Assembly (NCBI GenBank): GCA_020831865.1 | Contig: JAFIFT010000004.1 | Coordinates: 62,001-126,000 of the forward strand | Reading direction: 5' to 3' | Source: Legionellaceae bacterium | GTDB taxonomy: Bacteria > Pseudomonadota > Gammaproteobacteria > Legionellales > Legionellaceae | DNA length: 64,000 bases | Shown here: positions 1 to 7,988 of the stretch, piece after piece | How positions within the stretch are numbered: the first letter of the stretch is position 1 | How the letters are laid out: each line of letters begins with the position of its first letter | Notes under the pieces: model-generated | The model's input: only the letters and a program-made list of their open reading frames with translations | Databases searched by the model: none | Told to the model about the DNA's origin: nothing | Made by a program: the position numbers and the translations under genes

Positions 1-299
1 TTGCGCAATTGGGCATCGACCTGCTGCATAAAAAAATGAAAATGATACCGGGCAGCCATGCCTTTGGGCAGTTGGGAAAAAAACAAATCCATGAGCCAGG
101 TTTTCCCGACCCCCACCGGGCCTTGCACATACAAACCGCGAATGCAGGGGTTTTTACGCCAGGGAAACCAGTGGCGCCGGGGAGCTTGCAGACCATGCAA
201 GATATCGTCCAGGGCATCCACCACGGCCAGCTGCGCACTATCGGCCTCAATCTCGCCCCGCTGACAGGCTTGTTGGTAGTGGCGGCGTACTCGCTCCAT
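1..299 (-). CDS. zapE: Cell division protein ZapE (AFG1-like ATPase), N-terminal part
   Basis: This is the first 99 codons of an AFG1/ZapE family P-loop ATPase; the rest lies beyond base 1. ZapE acts at the Z-ring during late division, and mitochondrial relatives handle respiratory-chain proteins. The visible translation holds the family's Walker A stretch GPVGVGKT at about residues 60-67, followed by WLMDLFFSQLP and a His/Phe-rich HFHFFMQQV block, which matches the family pattern closely. The ATG at 297-299 shares one base with the TAA stop of the upstream alpha/beta hydrolase (TAATG), so the two are probably translationally coupled. Identity is clear from the seen motifs; nothing can be said about the Walker B or C-terminal part. 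Confidence 0.9.
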   Translation of the reverse strand, partial: MERVRRHYQQACQRGEIEADSAQLAVVDALDDILHGLQAPRRHWFPWRKNPCIRGLYVQGPVGVGKTWLMDLFFSQLPKGMAARYHFHFFMQQVDAQLR

Positions 300-949
300 T
301 ATAAGCCGTGTGCCGCAAATATCTGGATGATGCATGCGCGTAGTTCCAGCAAACGCCCGTGAAAAAAATGCCCGGTCTCCGGAAAAGGGTGAAGGGGGAT
401 ATGATGGCTTTGCGCAAAGGCGGCCACTTCGTCATAAGCCACGATGTCATCTGCTTCACCCATGATAATCTCCCAGGGTTTGGGTGGAGGGCTAAAGGCG
501 GTATAGGCATGGCGATCGACGGCGGGGGCTATCGATAACAGGAGACGGTGCGGCATTTGGGCCGCGGCCCGATAGGTCACATAAGACCCGAAAGAAAAAC
601 CAGCGAAGACCGCGCGGGCCTGCGGAAATTGCTGTTGCCAGCTGAGCGCCAGCGCCAGCATATCACGGCTCTCGCCCTGTCCGTCATCATAGTGACCGGC
701 CGACTGCCCCACGCCACGAAAATTCATCCGCAAGCTGGCCAGGCCCCGCTCACGGCAGGCGCGGGCCAGCGTAGTGACGACCTTATTATGCATACTGCCA
801 CCCTGTAAGGAATTGGGGTGGCCCAGAAAAACCAGGCTTTGCTGCTGGCATTGCGGCGGCACCGACAGCAGCGCTTCAATCTGGCCCGCTTCGCCGTCCA
901 GCCACAACGAATGCTCACCAGCCTGTGCCAATTGCTCACTCCAGTCCAT
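299..949 (-). CDS. Alpha/beta hydrolase (COG2945-like)
   Basis: A 216-residue alpha/beta hydrolase of the short type found beside housekeeping genes in proteobacteria. The nucleophile elbow GFSFGS places the serine at residue 119, an acid lies near GEADDIV (D167/D168), and the histidine is in ETGHFFHGR (H194). GHPNSLQGGSMHNKVV is the oxyanion-side loop typical of this subfamily. The ATG at 949 is chosen because the frame upstream (to 1084) runs into the panB control region and adds residues with no family match. It overlaps zapE by one base and is divergent from panB. The substrate is unknown, probably a small ester. Confidence 0.85.
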   Translation of the reverse strand: MDWSEQLAQAGEHSLWLDGEAGQIEALLSVPPQCQQQSLVFLGHPNSLQGGSMHNKVVTTLARACRERGLASLRMNFRGVGQSAGHYDDGQGESRDMLALALSWQQQFPQARAVFAGFSFGSYVTYRAAAQMPHRLLLSIAPAVDRHAYTAFSPPPKPWEIIMGEADDIVAYDEVAAFAQSHHIPLHPFPETGHFFHGRLLELRACIIQIFAAHGL

Positions 950-1063
950 ACGTGTATCCCTTAATGAAAGATATTTTGTTATTTTACCCTTTTTCACTTG
1001 GGTTTTCACCGTATTCTGTTTTATGATCGGCATCGAAACGACAACGATTAAGGACTTGATCCC

Positions 1064-1894
1064 ATGCGACAGGTACCCCAACACACCATCCGGCTGTTTG
1101 ACGAAAAAAAACAGGCGAAAGAGCCGATAACGCTAATAACCTGCTACGACTACCCGTCTGCACAAAGCCTGGCCAATACCGCCATCGATGCCGTTCTGGT
1201 CGGCGATTCCGTTGCCATGGTGGTGCACGGCCATAGCGACACCTTGCAGGCAGATATGCCAATGATGCTGTTGCACACCAAAGCGGTTGCCCGCGGTCTG
1301 GCGCAACAGTTTCTGATTGCCGACCTTCCCTTTCTGGAACATCGGCAGGGCATCCCGCACGCCATACGACAGAGCCGCTTATTATTACAGGCTGGCGCCC
1401 AGGCTATCAAAATTGAAGGAGGGGATGCCGAATGTTGCGCACTGATTCAGGCGTTAACGACCGCAGGTATCCCGGTGATGGGGCATCTGGGGCTAACGCC
1501 GCAAAGCCTGCATATGCTGGGCGGCTTTCGCGTACAGGGTCGCGATAAGGCGCCGGCGGAACAGATAGCGCAACAGGCAAAGGCTCTGGAACAGGCCGGT
1601 TGCTTTGCGCTAGTGCTGGAATGTGTCCCTGCCACACTGGCTGCCCGTATCAGCGCACAACAGTCCATCCCTTGTATTGGCATCGGAGCCGGCCCGCACA
1701 CCGATGGGCAAATTTTGGTATGGCACGATGTGTTAGGTTTACACTCCGGCAAGCTTCCCAAATTTGTGCAGCGTTTTGCAGCCTTGCAGGAGGAAACGTG
1801 CCGCGGCATAAGCGACTATGCCCAGGCAGTGAAAGAGCGGCGTTTTCCGCAGGCGGCCCACAGTTATTTGCCCCGGGAGGAACCATGCGCGTAA
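1064..1894 (+). CDS. panB: 3-methyl-2-oxobutanoate hydroxymethyltransferase
   Basis: Transfers a hydroxymethyl group from 5,10-methylene-tetrahydrofolate to ketoisovalerate to give ketopantoate, the first committed step towards pantothenate and CoA. At 276 residues it is slightly longer than most PanB proteins. Visible family landmarks are TCYDYPSAQ near the start, the metal-binding LVGDSVAMVVHG block, KIEGGD, GHLGLTPQS and LECVP, which holds the catalytic glutamate, then IGIGAGPHTDGQ. The ATG has AAGGA at 1050-1054, nine bases upstream. Its 3' end overlaps panC by ten bases, so the two form a coupled unit. panD is not in the window; coaD of the same pathway lies at 56.6 kb. Confidence 0.98.
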   Translation: MRQVPQHTIRLFDEKKQAKEPITLITCYDYPSAQSLANTAIDAVLVGDSVAMVVHGHSDTLQADMPMMLLHTKAVARGLAQQFLIADLPFLEHRQGIPHAIRQSRLLLQAGAQAIKIEGGDAECCALIQALTTAGIPVMGHLGLTPQSLHMLGGFRVQGRDKAPAEQIAQQAKALEQAGCFALVLECVPATLAARISAQQSIPCIGIGAGPHTDGQILVWHDVLGLHSGKLPKFVQRFAALQEETCRGISDYAQAVKERRFPQAAHSYLPREEPCA

Positions 1895-2655
1895 TCGATA
1901 ATCTGGCCGAATGGCATGCCATCCGCGCCGGCATGCCGGCGCAGCAGCACCTGGGTCTGGTGCCGACCATGGGCAATTTGCATCTAGGCCATGCGGAATT
2001 AATTCGTCGCAGTTGTGCTGACAATGACCAAACACTGGTGTCTATCTTTGTCAACCCAACCCAGTTTAACCAGGCCAGCGATCTGCACCATTATCCGCGC
2101 AGCCTGGAGGCGGATATTCAGCTCTTAAGCGAGCTCGGCGTCGATTATTGCCTGTTGCCGCAATACGAGCAACTCTACGCCGATGCGTATCAGTATCAAG
2201 TCTGTGAGACGCAGCTCAGCCAGCGTCTGGAGGGTCTGTTTCGTCCCGGACATTTTCAGGGCGTATTAACGGTTGTGCTGAAATTACTGAGCCTGAGCCG
2301 TGCCCACAAAGCCTATTTTGGGGAGAAAGATTACCAGCAGTACCGCTTGATTCACGGCATGGCCCGTGCCTTTTTTCTGGAAACGGACATTGTGGCCTGC
2401 CCTACCGTTCGCGAGCCGGATGGTTTGCCCTACAGTTCGCGCAATCATCGCCTCAGTCCGCTGCAACGACAGCGCGCCGCTGAATTTGCCCGCATTTTCC
2501 ATGCCGCACACCACGACTGCGCTGCCCTGCAACAAGCCTTGCATGCCGCTGATCTGACGGTTGAATATGTGGAGGACTTTGAGGGGCGGCGGTATGCGGC
2601 AGTGCGCATTGATGAGGTGCGTTTGATTGATAATTACGCGCTCTCTCCCGTCTAG
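1885..2655 (+). CDS. panC: Pantothenate synthetase
   Basis: Condenses pantoate with beta-alanine using ATP to make pantothenate. The protein has the nucleotidyltransferase signature PTMGNLHLGHAEL (HLGH in place of HIGH), IFVNPTQFN, GVLTVVLKLL, FGEKDYQQ and the KMSKS-like region SSRNHRLS. The longer open frame back to 1600 lies inside panB; the real start is the ATG at 1885, preceded by GGGAGG at 1875-1880 and overlapping the panB stop by ten bases. At 256 residues it is a little shorter than many PanC proteins, the loss being at the C-terminus. It ends three bases before the convergent smpB stop. Confidence 0.97.
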   Translation: MRVIDNLAEWHAIRAGMPAQQHLGLVPTMGNLHLGHAELIRRSCADNDQTLVSIFVNPTQFNQASDLHHYPRSLEADIQLLSELGVDYCLLPQYEQLYADAYQYQVCETQLSQRLEGLFRPGHFQGVLTVVLKLLSLSRAHKAYFGEKDYQQYRLIHGMARAFFLETDIVACPTVREPDGLPYSSRNHRLSPLQRQRAAEFARIFHAAHHDCAALQQALHAADLTVEYVEDFEGRRYAAVRIDEVRLIDNYALSPV

Positions 2656-2658
2656 GCC

Positions 2659-3126
2659 CTATTTATTTTTCAGGATACGGGCCTTGTCACGCTGCCAATC
2701 ACGCTCTTTGATACTATCGCGTTTATCATGGCTTTTTTTCCCCTTCGCCAGGGCAATTTTGATTTTGACATGGTTATTTTTCCAGTACAAATTCAAGGGT
2801 ACGATGGTATAACCCTGTCGTTCTACACTGCCCACCAGCTTGTTTAATTCTTTGCGGTTTAATAGCAGTTTTCGGGTACGGGTCGGATCAGGATAGAGAT
2901 GCGCGGCGGCGGTTGGCAAGGCTTGAATTTGGGCCCCCAACAAAAAGGCCTCCCCTTGCCGCACAATGACATGCGCATCGGATAAGTTCACCTTGCCCGC
3001 CCGCAAGCTTTTCACTTCCCAGCCCTGCAATACCAGTCCGGCCTCAAATTTATCTTCCAGGAAGTAGTCAAATCCGGCTTTTTTGTTCACGACAATCGTA
3101 TTGTCCGAGAGATTTTTTTTCGTCAT
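2659..3126 (-). CDS. smpB: SsrA-binding protein (trans-translation)
   Basis: Binds tmRNA and delivers it to stalled ribosomes. The full family length of 155 residues is present: N-terminal [38 protein letters not shown], the [22 protein letters not shown] core and the basic C-terminal tail that enters the ribosome ([18 protein letters not shown]). No ssrA gene is seen next to it. Convergent with panC with a three-base gap. Confidence 0.97.
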   Translation of the reverse strand: MTKKNLSDNTIVVNKKAGFDYFLEDKFEAGLVLQGWEVKSLRAGKVNLSDAHVIVRQGEAFLLGAQIQALPTAAAHLYPDPTRTRKLLLNRKELNKLVGSVERQGYTIVPLNLYWKNNHVKIKIALAKGKKSHDKRDSIKERDWQRDKARILKNK

Positions 3127-3196
3127 GGCTTACAGGGTCAGTCTGATGATAGGGAAAGGTCAGTGGACGCTTCGTTATTCTCAGGATTATTGATCA

Positions 3197-3559
3197 ATGT
3201 ATTGCATAAAGCAAATCGCATCGTCAGCCACGAGTTGTCAATCTGTGGCGGATAGACCAAAACAGGGCTCTACCAGTGCACAAGCCCCCGATTTTTGCCG
3301 ATTTTATGGCTTGCTTAACCTGCAACAGATTCTTGACAAGCGTCTCAACGAAAACCCCAAAGCGCAGACATCCCCCCGGACGCAGGGCTTGTTCCATCAG
3401 TCTGCTTCCCTGAACCACCCCGATGCGCAAGAGCAGAAGCAAGAACCACAACACCAATCACCTTTAAGGCGTACGCGCGCTCCTCTGCTCGTTGCCACAG
3501 CATGCGGCAGGAGAGAGGCCGGGGACGGATGCGTATACCTGCTGTCACAGTATGCATAA
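3197..3559 (+). pseudogene. Relic of the ankyrin-gene 3' end
   Basis: An open frame of 120 codons whose middle (from PDFCRFYGLLNLQQILDK to LNHPDAQE) repeats the last about 55 residues of the ankyrin protein encoded at 3629-5905. The part before it has no match to that protein, and the frame runs on about 30 residues past the conserved end. I count about 13 mismatches over 167 bp against the second copy, several of them silent. It is most simply a leftover of an earlier gene copy. Expression as a small protein cannot be excluded but no ribosome-binding site stands out. Confidence 0.6.
3266..3452 (+). repeat. Direct repeat copy 1 (upstream of ankyrin gene)
   Basis: This stretch repeats at 5708-5882 in the same orientation, 2442 bp away. 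The match is about 92 percent over the first 167 bp by eye; copy 1 then has a 12-bp insertion (GCAGAAGCAAGA-like) before a last shared block ending in CCACAAC. Confidence 0.9.
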
Positions 3560-3563
3560 TAAT

Positions 3564-3592
3564 TTGATATAAATCACCATGTTAAATATAAT
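3564..3592 (+). promoter_or_regulatory. Sigma-70-type promoter of the ankyrin gene
   Basis: TTGATA (3564-3569), a 17-bp spacer and a perfect TATAAT (3587-3592), 37 bp before the ATG at 3629. AGGA at 3615-3618 can serve as ribosome-binding site. Confidence 0.7.
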
Positions 3593-3628
3593 CGCACGAC
3601 TAAGCAGCAGATATAGGACATCAAAGCA

Positions 3629-5905
3629 ATGCCATCAACACCAGACTATCAAAAAGATTTGCAAGCACACCCCGGAATACTGGCCTATCTCGACTCAAAC
3701 CCACCCAGCGAAGAGCTGCTTGAGCTGAACGAGGCTTTAACCGATACCAGATACACCATCCCCTATGTACCTAAAAAATTATCGCTGTTTCAGCTTTGTT
3801 GTTATTATGGCAAAAAGGAGCACCTTATCGCCCTGCTATCGAATGCAGCGTTTGTGCGTTCTGTGGCAGAAAACGTGCAGGACTACCAGGAGGCGATTCG
3901 ATTCGCCACCAAAAATGGTCACAGGGAAACCGTTGCCTACCTCCTGAGCCATCTCAGCAATGATGAAAAAAAAGCCGCAGTGCAAGTATGTGACTATGAA
4001 GCGATTCGACTCGCGGCCGAAAACGGTAACCTTGAGCTCCTCCTACAGCTTGAGAACGTGCTCAGTCCTGTTGAAAAAAAAGCGGCGGCAAAAGTGCGAA
4101 ACTATGAAGCCATCCGCGATGCCGCCAGACTCGGCCACACCGAGATCATCAAGCATCTTGAGAGCCATCTCAGCCCTGACGAAAAAAAAGCGGCCGTAAA
4201 AGCAGATCACTATGCGGCGATGACACTTGCCGCTGAAGGCAACCACGTCAGCACCGTGACCCACTTTCTCAGTATTGATGTTGGCTTTGCCTATATGGAA
4301 GCCCATGACCAGGAGTATGGCAGGACATATGTATATCCCTTTGTGCAACAAAAACTTGCCGAACTTGCCGCAGACCAAGACCGCTATGCGTCACGCCAGC
4401 CCCATGGCGTGTTTGATGTCTCTGATGCGCAGGCAACATTATGCTTTTATATGCTCCGCAACCTGATTCGCCGGGGAAGTGCGCGCGATGATGCCCCATC
4501 GGAACAGGTGGCCGAGCGCATCTCTTTTTTGCTTGGCCTGCCCGCGGTGCGCGCACTGGCGCATCAGTCTCTGAACGGGGGGCCGGAAAATGAATTAGTA
4601 AGACTCGCCCGGCGCATTGGCAATGCAGCCGCATGCGCGCAATTAATGCAATTGCCGGAAGTTCAAAGACATGCCGAGCAAAACAACCATTATCAGGATG
4701 AGGGAACCTTAGACTTAAGGGCGCTCGCCAGTGACCGGGAATCCTCCATGACGGCACTCAATGAAAGCGAACGCCAGGCGATAGCACGTCTCGAGCAGCA
4801 TTACCAACAAAACATAGCCGATGCCGGTGGCCTTCAATCCGTGTTTGCCGCTCTGAAGGCCGATCTCGAGCAGCGCTATGCACAACAACCCGCCCGCATC
4901 ACCCTCAGTTCAGGCCAGAGCATCAGCCTTCCTTTGGAGTGGTCAACGTTACAGAAGCTGCTTATCCAGCACCAACTGACCGATGATACGCAATACCAGC
5001 GGGTACTCGAAGCGTATTATAAACATGATGTGCACAGTGCCTACCGCTACCTATCCAAACCCAACCACTGGATGCATCCACAGGCATCCTATGTTTATGT
5101 CTATGCCAATGAACAGGACCCGTCCACCTCTCTGTGCTATTCCACCTTTGAGGAATATCTCCCCTTGATCACGCTCTTGTATCTGGCGGCCAATGACCCA
5201 AACATGCCCGCCACCGAGGGATATACCCAGGACGGCCGCGCTGACTTGTTCATCAAACAACTGGCACTGATTGGACGTGCGCATAACTGGGACCAAACGC
5301 GTGAGCGCATCACCAATGGTCAAGTCTGTCATGAGGAATATGATGACGGGCAAGCCGATAAACCCTCCTGTTACTCCGGCGTCAAGCGCCGTCTCTTTCA
5401 ATCGGTACTGGGGCATGGACTATTCAATAGCCTGTCCGTCGAAGTCGCCAGGCAGGCGATCAATGAGCAATTGAAAGCGTATTTTGACCAAGCCATCACC
5501 GCCGAAAATGCCGGGCGGATTGAAGCGGCTTTTAGTGGTATGGTATCCCTTGCCGGTGATGGGAGGACTGAGCAACAACACATACTCGCCAGCATCAATC
5601 TCTCCGCCCAGGCCCGGCAACAGATCATCGACGCGGCCTCTGCGCAGCTTGACGCCCAATATCCTGGCCAGGCACAATCACATCAGCACAGCATGCAGAA
5701 CCACCTTGGCTCTGCCAGTACACAAGACCCCGATTTTTGCCGCTTTTATGGCTTGCTCAACCTGCAACAGATTCTTGACAAGCATCTCAACGAGAGCCCC
5801 AAAGCGCAGACATCCCCCCGGATGCAGGGCTTGTTCCATCAGCCCCCTCCCCTGAACCACCCCGATGCGCAAGAACCACAACCTAAAATTCCTCGCCACT
5901 ATTAA
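3629..5905 (+). CDS. Ankyrin-repeat protein, probable secreted effector
   Basis: 758 residues, no signal peptide or membrane segment. Four ankyrin-like repeats of 36-37 residues lie at about 85-225; their shared pattern is NYEAIRDAARLGHTEIIKHL followed by a conserved linker SPDEKKAA. The rest is helical with no family I can name; a block rich in Cys and basic residues (CYSGVKRRLFQSVLGHGLF, residues 581-599) stands out and may mark a conserved domain. The last about 55 residues are duplicated upstream of the gene. The gene has its own promoter and stands alone between smpB and an AT-rich island. Ankyrin proteins of this size in Legionella and Coxiella relatives are often Dot/Icm substrates; that role is inference here. 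Confidence 0.8.
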   Translation: MPSTPDYQKDLQAHPGILAYLDSNPPSEELLELNEALTDTRYTIPYVPKKLSLFQLCCYYGKKEHLIALLSNAAFVRSVAENVQDYQEAIRFATKNGHRETVAYLLSHLSNDEKKAAVQVCDYEAIRLAAENGNLELLLQLENVLSPVEKKAAAKVRNYEAIRDAARLGHTEIIKHLESHLSPDEKKAAVKADHYAAMTLAAEGNHVSTVTHFLSIDVGFAYMEAHDQEYGRTYVYPFVQQKLAELAADQDRYASRQPHGVFDVSDAQATLCFYMLRNLIRRGSARDDAPSEQVAERISFLLGLPAVRALAHQSLNGGPENELVRLARRIGNAAACAQLMQLPEVQRHAEQNNHYQDEGTLDLRALASDRESSMTALNESERQAIARLEQHYQQNIADAGGLQSVFAALKADLEQRYAQQPARITLSSGQSISLPLEWSTLQKLLIQHQLTDDTQYQRVLEAYYKHDVHSAYRYLSKPNHWMHPQASYVYVYANEQDPSTSLCYSTFEEYLPLITLLYLAANDPNMPATEGYTQDGRADLFIKQLALIGRAHNWDQTRERITNGQVCHEEYDDGQADKPSCYSGVKRRLFQSVLGHGLFNSLSVEVARQAINEQLKAYFDQAITAENAGRIEAAFSGMVSLAGDGRTEQQHILASINLSAQARQQIIDAASAQLDAQYPGQAQSHQHSMQNHLGSASTQDPDFCRFYGLLNLQQILDKHLNESPKAQTSPRMQGLFHQPPPLNHPDAQEPQPKIPRHY
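5708..5882 (+). repeat. Direct repeat copy 2 (3' end of ankyrin gene)
   Basis: Second copy of the repeat at 3266-3452, forming the C-terminal coding part of the ankyrin gene. Together the two copies bracket the whole gene. Confidence 0.9.
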
Positions 5906-6040
5906 GGTCAATGCACATTCCAGACGCGTTGCGTCTGGATGCGTTGCAAAGATAAAATCACGGGGTGCGATTGAAAATGTAGGTTTTTAAAAAAATGTAA
6001 TAGAATATGGTTCCCCTTAGATTTTGAAGATAGAAGCGAC

Positions 6041-6213
6041 ATGGATGTAAAAGATATAGCAGCAATGTTAGGGTGTGTTGACATTAATTTAATAAGTGCT
6101 ATTTACTGGAGATCTCTAGCTCCGCTCAAACTCAGAGGGATGCCGAAGATTTGTTAACAACGGTATCCATGATTCATCGTCGAATTGATATGTCTGTAGT
6201 GACTGAACTCTGA
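6041..6213 (+). pseudogene. Unidentified gene relic, frameshifted
   Basis: A short frame from ATG 6041 codes 38 residues (MDVKDIAAMLGCVDINLISA...), then stops at 6157. In another frame from about 6088 a coherent polypeptide end reads SAQTQRDAEDLLTTVSMIHR and stops at 6213. The two halves look like pieces of one AT-rich gene joined by a frameshift, but I recognise neither. The rest of the stretch between 5906 and 6249 shows no other feature. Confidence 0.35.
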
Positions 6214-6249
6214 AATAATTCTGTGCAACTGCCAAAGGAGAAAAAATCT

Positions 6250-6816
6250 ATGAATTTATTTCTAACAGGGGTAATAGCATTTTTAACTGTAATTTTATGC
6301 TGGCAGGCTTTTTTCCAAAATAATGTTGTACTTTTTCAAAAACGAATGGAGTTATACCAGGAATATGCGAGGAAGTATCATGTCTTTGTTGATTATGCTG
6401 ATGAACTCCATAAGAATGTTTTGTTCGTAATAGCTAAATCAACAGGCAGTGATGACAATGAGGCTGCTGTTAAACCAAAAATGTTAACGTTAATACAAAA
6501 CCTTTCTGATCTTGAAGGTGCTAGGGACCCTATACTGTTTATTGGCTTTAGCGATCAAGTAAATAATATAATAAAACAGGCTAAGGATAATGCTAGCTTA
6601 ATTACTGATTTTTTAACCCAAACGCAAAAAAGAAAATCTGAAGTATCTCGTAAAGATGTTGATGACGCGCTGTCCAGTCTTAAAAATCTCACGAAAGCCG
6701 ATTCGGAATTAAATCTTCTTTTTCAGTCTGAGCTACCTTTGAGAAACCTCGAATTTTATTGGAAAAAATACGTTCATGTTGTAAAAAAGGCTAAAGTTCA
6801 AACTTTGATTCCATAG
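6250..6816 (+). CDS. Hypothetical protein with one N-terminal membrane helix
   Basis: 188 residues, not recognised. Residues 3-22 (LFLTGVIAFLTVILCWQAFF) form one hydrophobic helix; the rest is charged and mainly helical, with several Lys/Asp-rich turns, so the body probably faces one side of the inner membrane. The start at 6250 is chosen over 6223 because AAAGGAG sits at 6234-6240, nine bases upstream. Codon use is strongly AT-biased compared with the flanking panC or porin genes, which points to acquired DNA. It stands alone, with an unrelated toxin-antitoxin pair downstream. Confidence 0.65.
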   Translation: MNLFLTGVIAFLTVILCWQAFFQNNVVLFQKRMELYQEYARKYHVFVDYADELHKNVLFVIAKSTGSDDNEAAVKPKMLTLIQNLSDLEGARDPILFIGFSDQVNNIIKQAKDNASLITDFLTQTQKRKSEVSRKDVDDALSSLKNLTKADSELNLLFQSELPLRNLEFYWKKYVHVVKKAKVQTLIP

Positions 6817-6883
6817 TTCCCAAAAACACATGAAATTCGCACTCTGATCTTTATCAGAATTGACACAAAAAATAATTTGAAAT

Positions 6884-7051
6884 TAGACAGTTGAGTTTTT
6901 GTGTCTCTTATGACCCTGGCACAATAGAAAGTTTCTATTAAATCGATTGATAGACAAAACTGTCTATTAAATATGGAAATTCGACTTATTAGACATTAAA
7001 GCGGATAAGAGTTTGGGTGTCTACCAACTAATAAATTAATAGACACCAAAA
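6884..7051. repeat. Cluster of TAGACA motifs and dyads
   Basis: Six exact copies of TAGACA or its complement occur at 6884-6889, 6951-6956, 6961-6966, 6990-6995, 7018-7023 and 7040-7045. Two pairs form dyads: ATAGACA/TGTCTAT with a 4-bp centre (6950-6967), and a 12-bp arm pair with one mismatch (7012-7023 with 7040-7051). A separate perfect dyad AATAGAAA-G-TTTCTATT lies at 6923-6939. No gene is seen in 6817-7122. The array lies directly before a toxin-antitoxin operon and could be a regulator or replication-protein binding array. Confidence 0.6.
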
Positions 7052-7081
7052 ACGACATTAGGACCATAACAAATATTGTGC

Positions 7082-7099
7082 TATACTACAAATGTAGTA
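7082..7099 (+). promoter_or_regulatory. Probable toxin-antitoxin promoter and operator
   Basis: TATACT at 7082-7087 fits a -10 box. It overlaps a perfect dyad TACTACA-AA-TGTAGTA at 7084-7099, 24 bp before the antitoxin ATG. A palindrome over the -10 is the usual arrangement for autorepression by an antitoxin. The -35 is weak (TTAGGA around 7058). AGG at 7112-7114 is the likely ribosome-binding site. Confidence 0.6.
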
Positions 7100-7122
7100 A
7101 AAAAACACAATAGGTAATTATT

Positions 7123-7344
7123 ATGGGTATTCCAATTAGAATTGATGATGGCATTTATGAAGCCGCCAAAAAAACAGCGAAAGCAGAGTGTCGCTCCATT
7201 CCAGGTCAAATTGAGTTTTGGGCAAAAGTCGGGAAATGCGCTTTAGACAACCCGGATTTACCTATTGATTTCGTGAAAGATTTGTTGATATCCAAGCACT
7301 CTGACAGGTCGCTTGCTGAACCCTTTGATTTTGACGAAGAATAA
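7123..7344 (+). CDS. ParD-like antitoxin
   Basis: 73 residues. The pattern IPIRIDDGIYEAAKKTAKAE, RSIPGQIEFWAKVGKCALDNPDLP is that of the ParD-like antitoxin family (ribbon-helix-helix type N-terminus binding DNA as a dimer), and the acidic tail EPFDFDEE fits the part that wraps the toxin. It starts one gene of a two-gene operon, with a dyad operator over its promoter. It lies in an AT-rich island with transposase debris. The family call is confident; its partner specificity is inferred from the adjacent toxin. Confidence 0.85.
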   Translation: MGIPIRIDDGIYEAAKKTAKAECRSIPGQIEFWAKVGKCALDNPDLPIDFVKDLLISKHSDRSLAEPFDFDEE

Positions 7345-7345
7345 T

Positions 7346-7621
7346 ATGCGGGAGATATTGGTAAGCCAAATGCCGGCTTTTAAGAAGGCATTCAAAAAAC
7401 TCCACAACGATCAAAAAGAAGCAGTTAAAAAGGCAATAAAAAAAATTATAGAAAATCCTGAAATAGGCACAGCCAAAAAGGGTGATTTATCTGGCGTTTT
7501 CGTTTATAAATTTAAAATAAACAATCAGGAGCACCTTTTAGCCTATGAATGGCTTCCTCAAGAAAGAGTTTTACTTGCCTTGGGAGTTCATGAAAATTTC
7601 TATAGAAATTTGAAACGATAA
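7346..7621 (+). CDS. ParE/RelE-like toxin
   Basis: 91 residues, starting one base after the antitoxin stop (TAATATG). A basic helical N-terminal half (FKKAFKKLHNDQKEAVKKAI) is followed by the small beta-sheet end of the ParE/RelE fold, with GDLSGVFVYKFKI, EHLLAYEWLPQERVLLALG and the C-terminal HENFYRNLKR that marks the ParE-like toxin family. Whether it cuts mRNA or poisons gyrase cannot be told from sequence. It forms a complete type II module with the ParD-like gene. Confidence 0.85.
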   Translation: MREILVSQMPAFKKAFKKLHNDQKEAVKKAIKKIIENPEIGTAKKGDLSGVFVYKFKINNQEHLLAYEWLPQERVLLALGVHENFYRNLKR

Positions 7622-7654
7622 AATCCAAATTTTTCTTATAAAAGTTATGTCTGT

Positions 7655-7725
7655 TATAGTTTATTGAATTTTAAATGACTTATTTATGTGGTATAATAAT
7701 GGCTTTTAAAATTCAATAAGCTATA
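7655..7725. repeat. Long inverted repeat at the transposase relic
   Basis: A 21-bp arm (TATAGTTTATTGAATTTTAAA, 7655-7675) pairs with its near-perfect complement at 7705-7725. The loop contains TATAAT at 7692-7697. It sits between the toxin stop and the transposase remnant, and may be an old element end or a transcription stop. The rest of 7622-7719 shows nothing else. Confidence 0.55.
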
Positions 7726-7923
7726 GATTACAAAGCAGCCATTGAAAAACAGCTACCTATTGGCTCAGGAGAGGTTGAAAGTGCGCATCGGTATGTTATT
7801 CAAAAACGTTTGAAAATTGCCGGTGCTTGGTGGCTTGAAGAAAATGCTGAAATTATGCTCGCAATACGGGTGAATAAAGCAAATAATGATTGGAATAAAT
7901 ACTGGGAAGATAAGGCGGCTTAA
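7720..7923 (+). pseudogene. ISKra4-family transposase remnant (C-terminal end)
   Basis: About 65 codons open from 7720 to TAA 7923 with no start. The stretch LPIGSGEVESAHRYVIQKRL, followed by KIAGAWW and ending in RVNKANNDWNKYW, is the C-terminal block of ISKra4-type DDE transposases. All upstream catalytic parts are missing, so this is dead DNA. It marks the right side of the AT-rich island; base composition changes sharply after about 8 kb. Confidence 0.8.
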
Positions 7924-7988
7924 AACCGGATCTATCCAAAATCACGATAGTTTTTGAATTTGGAAAATCAATCTTGTAATATGAGTTT

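Noticed and set aside
1600-1884. Longer N-terminus for panC
   Set aside because: It overlaps panB in another frame and has no PanC similarity; the ribosome-binding site supports 1885.
2659-3560. ssrA (tmRNA) next to smpB
   Set aside because: No alanine-type acceptor or tag-coding sequence seen; the stretch contains the ankyrin relic instead.
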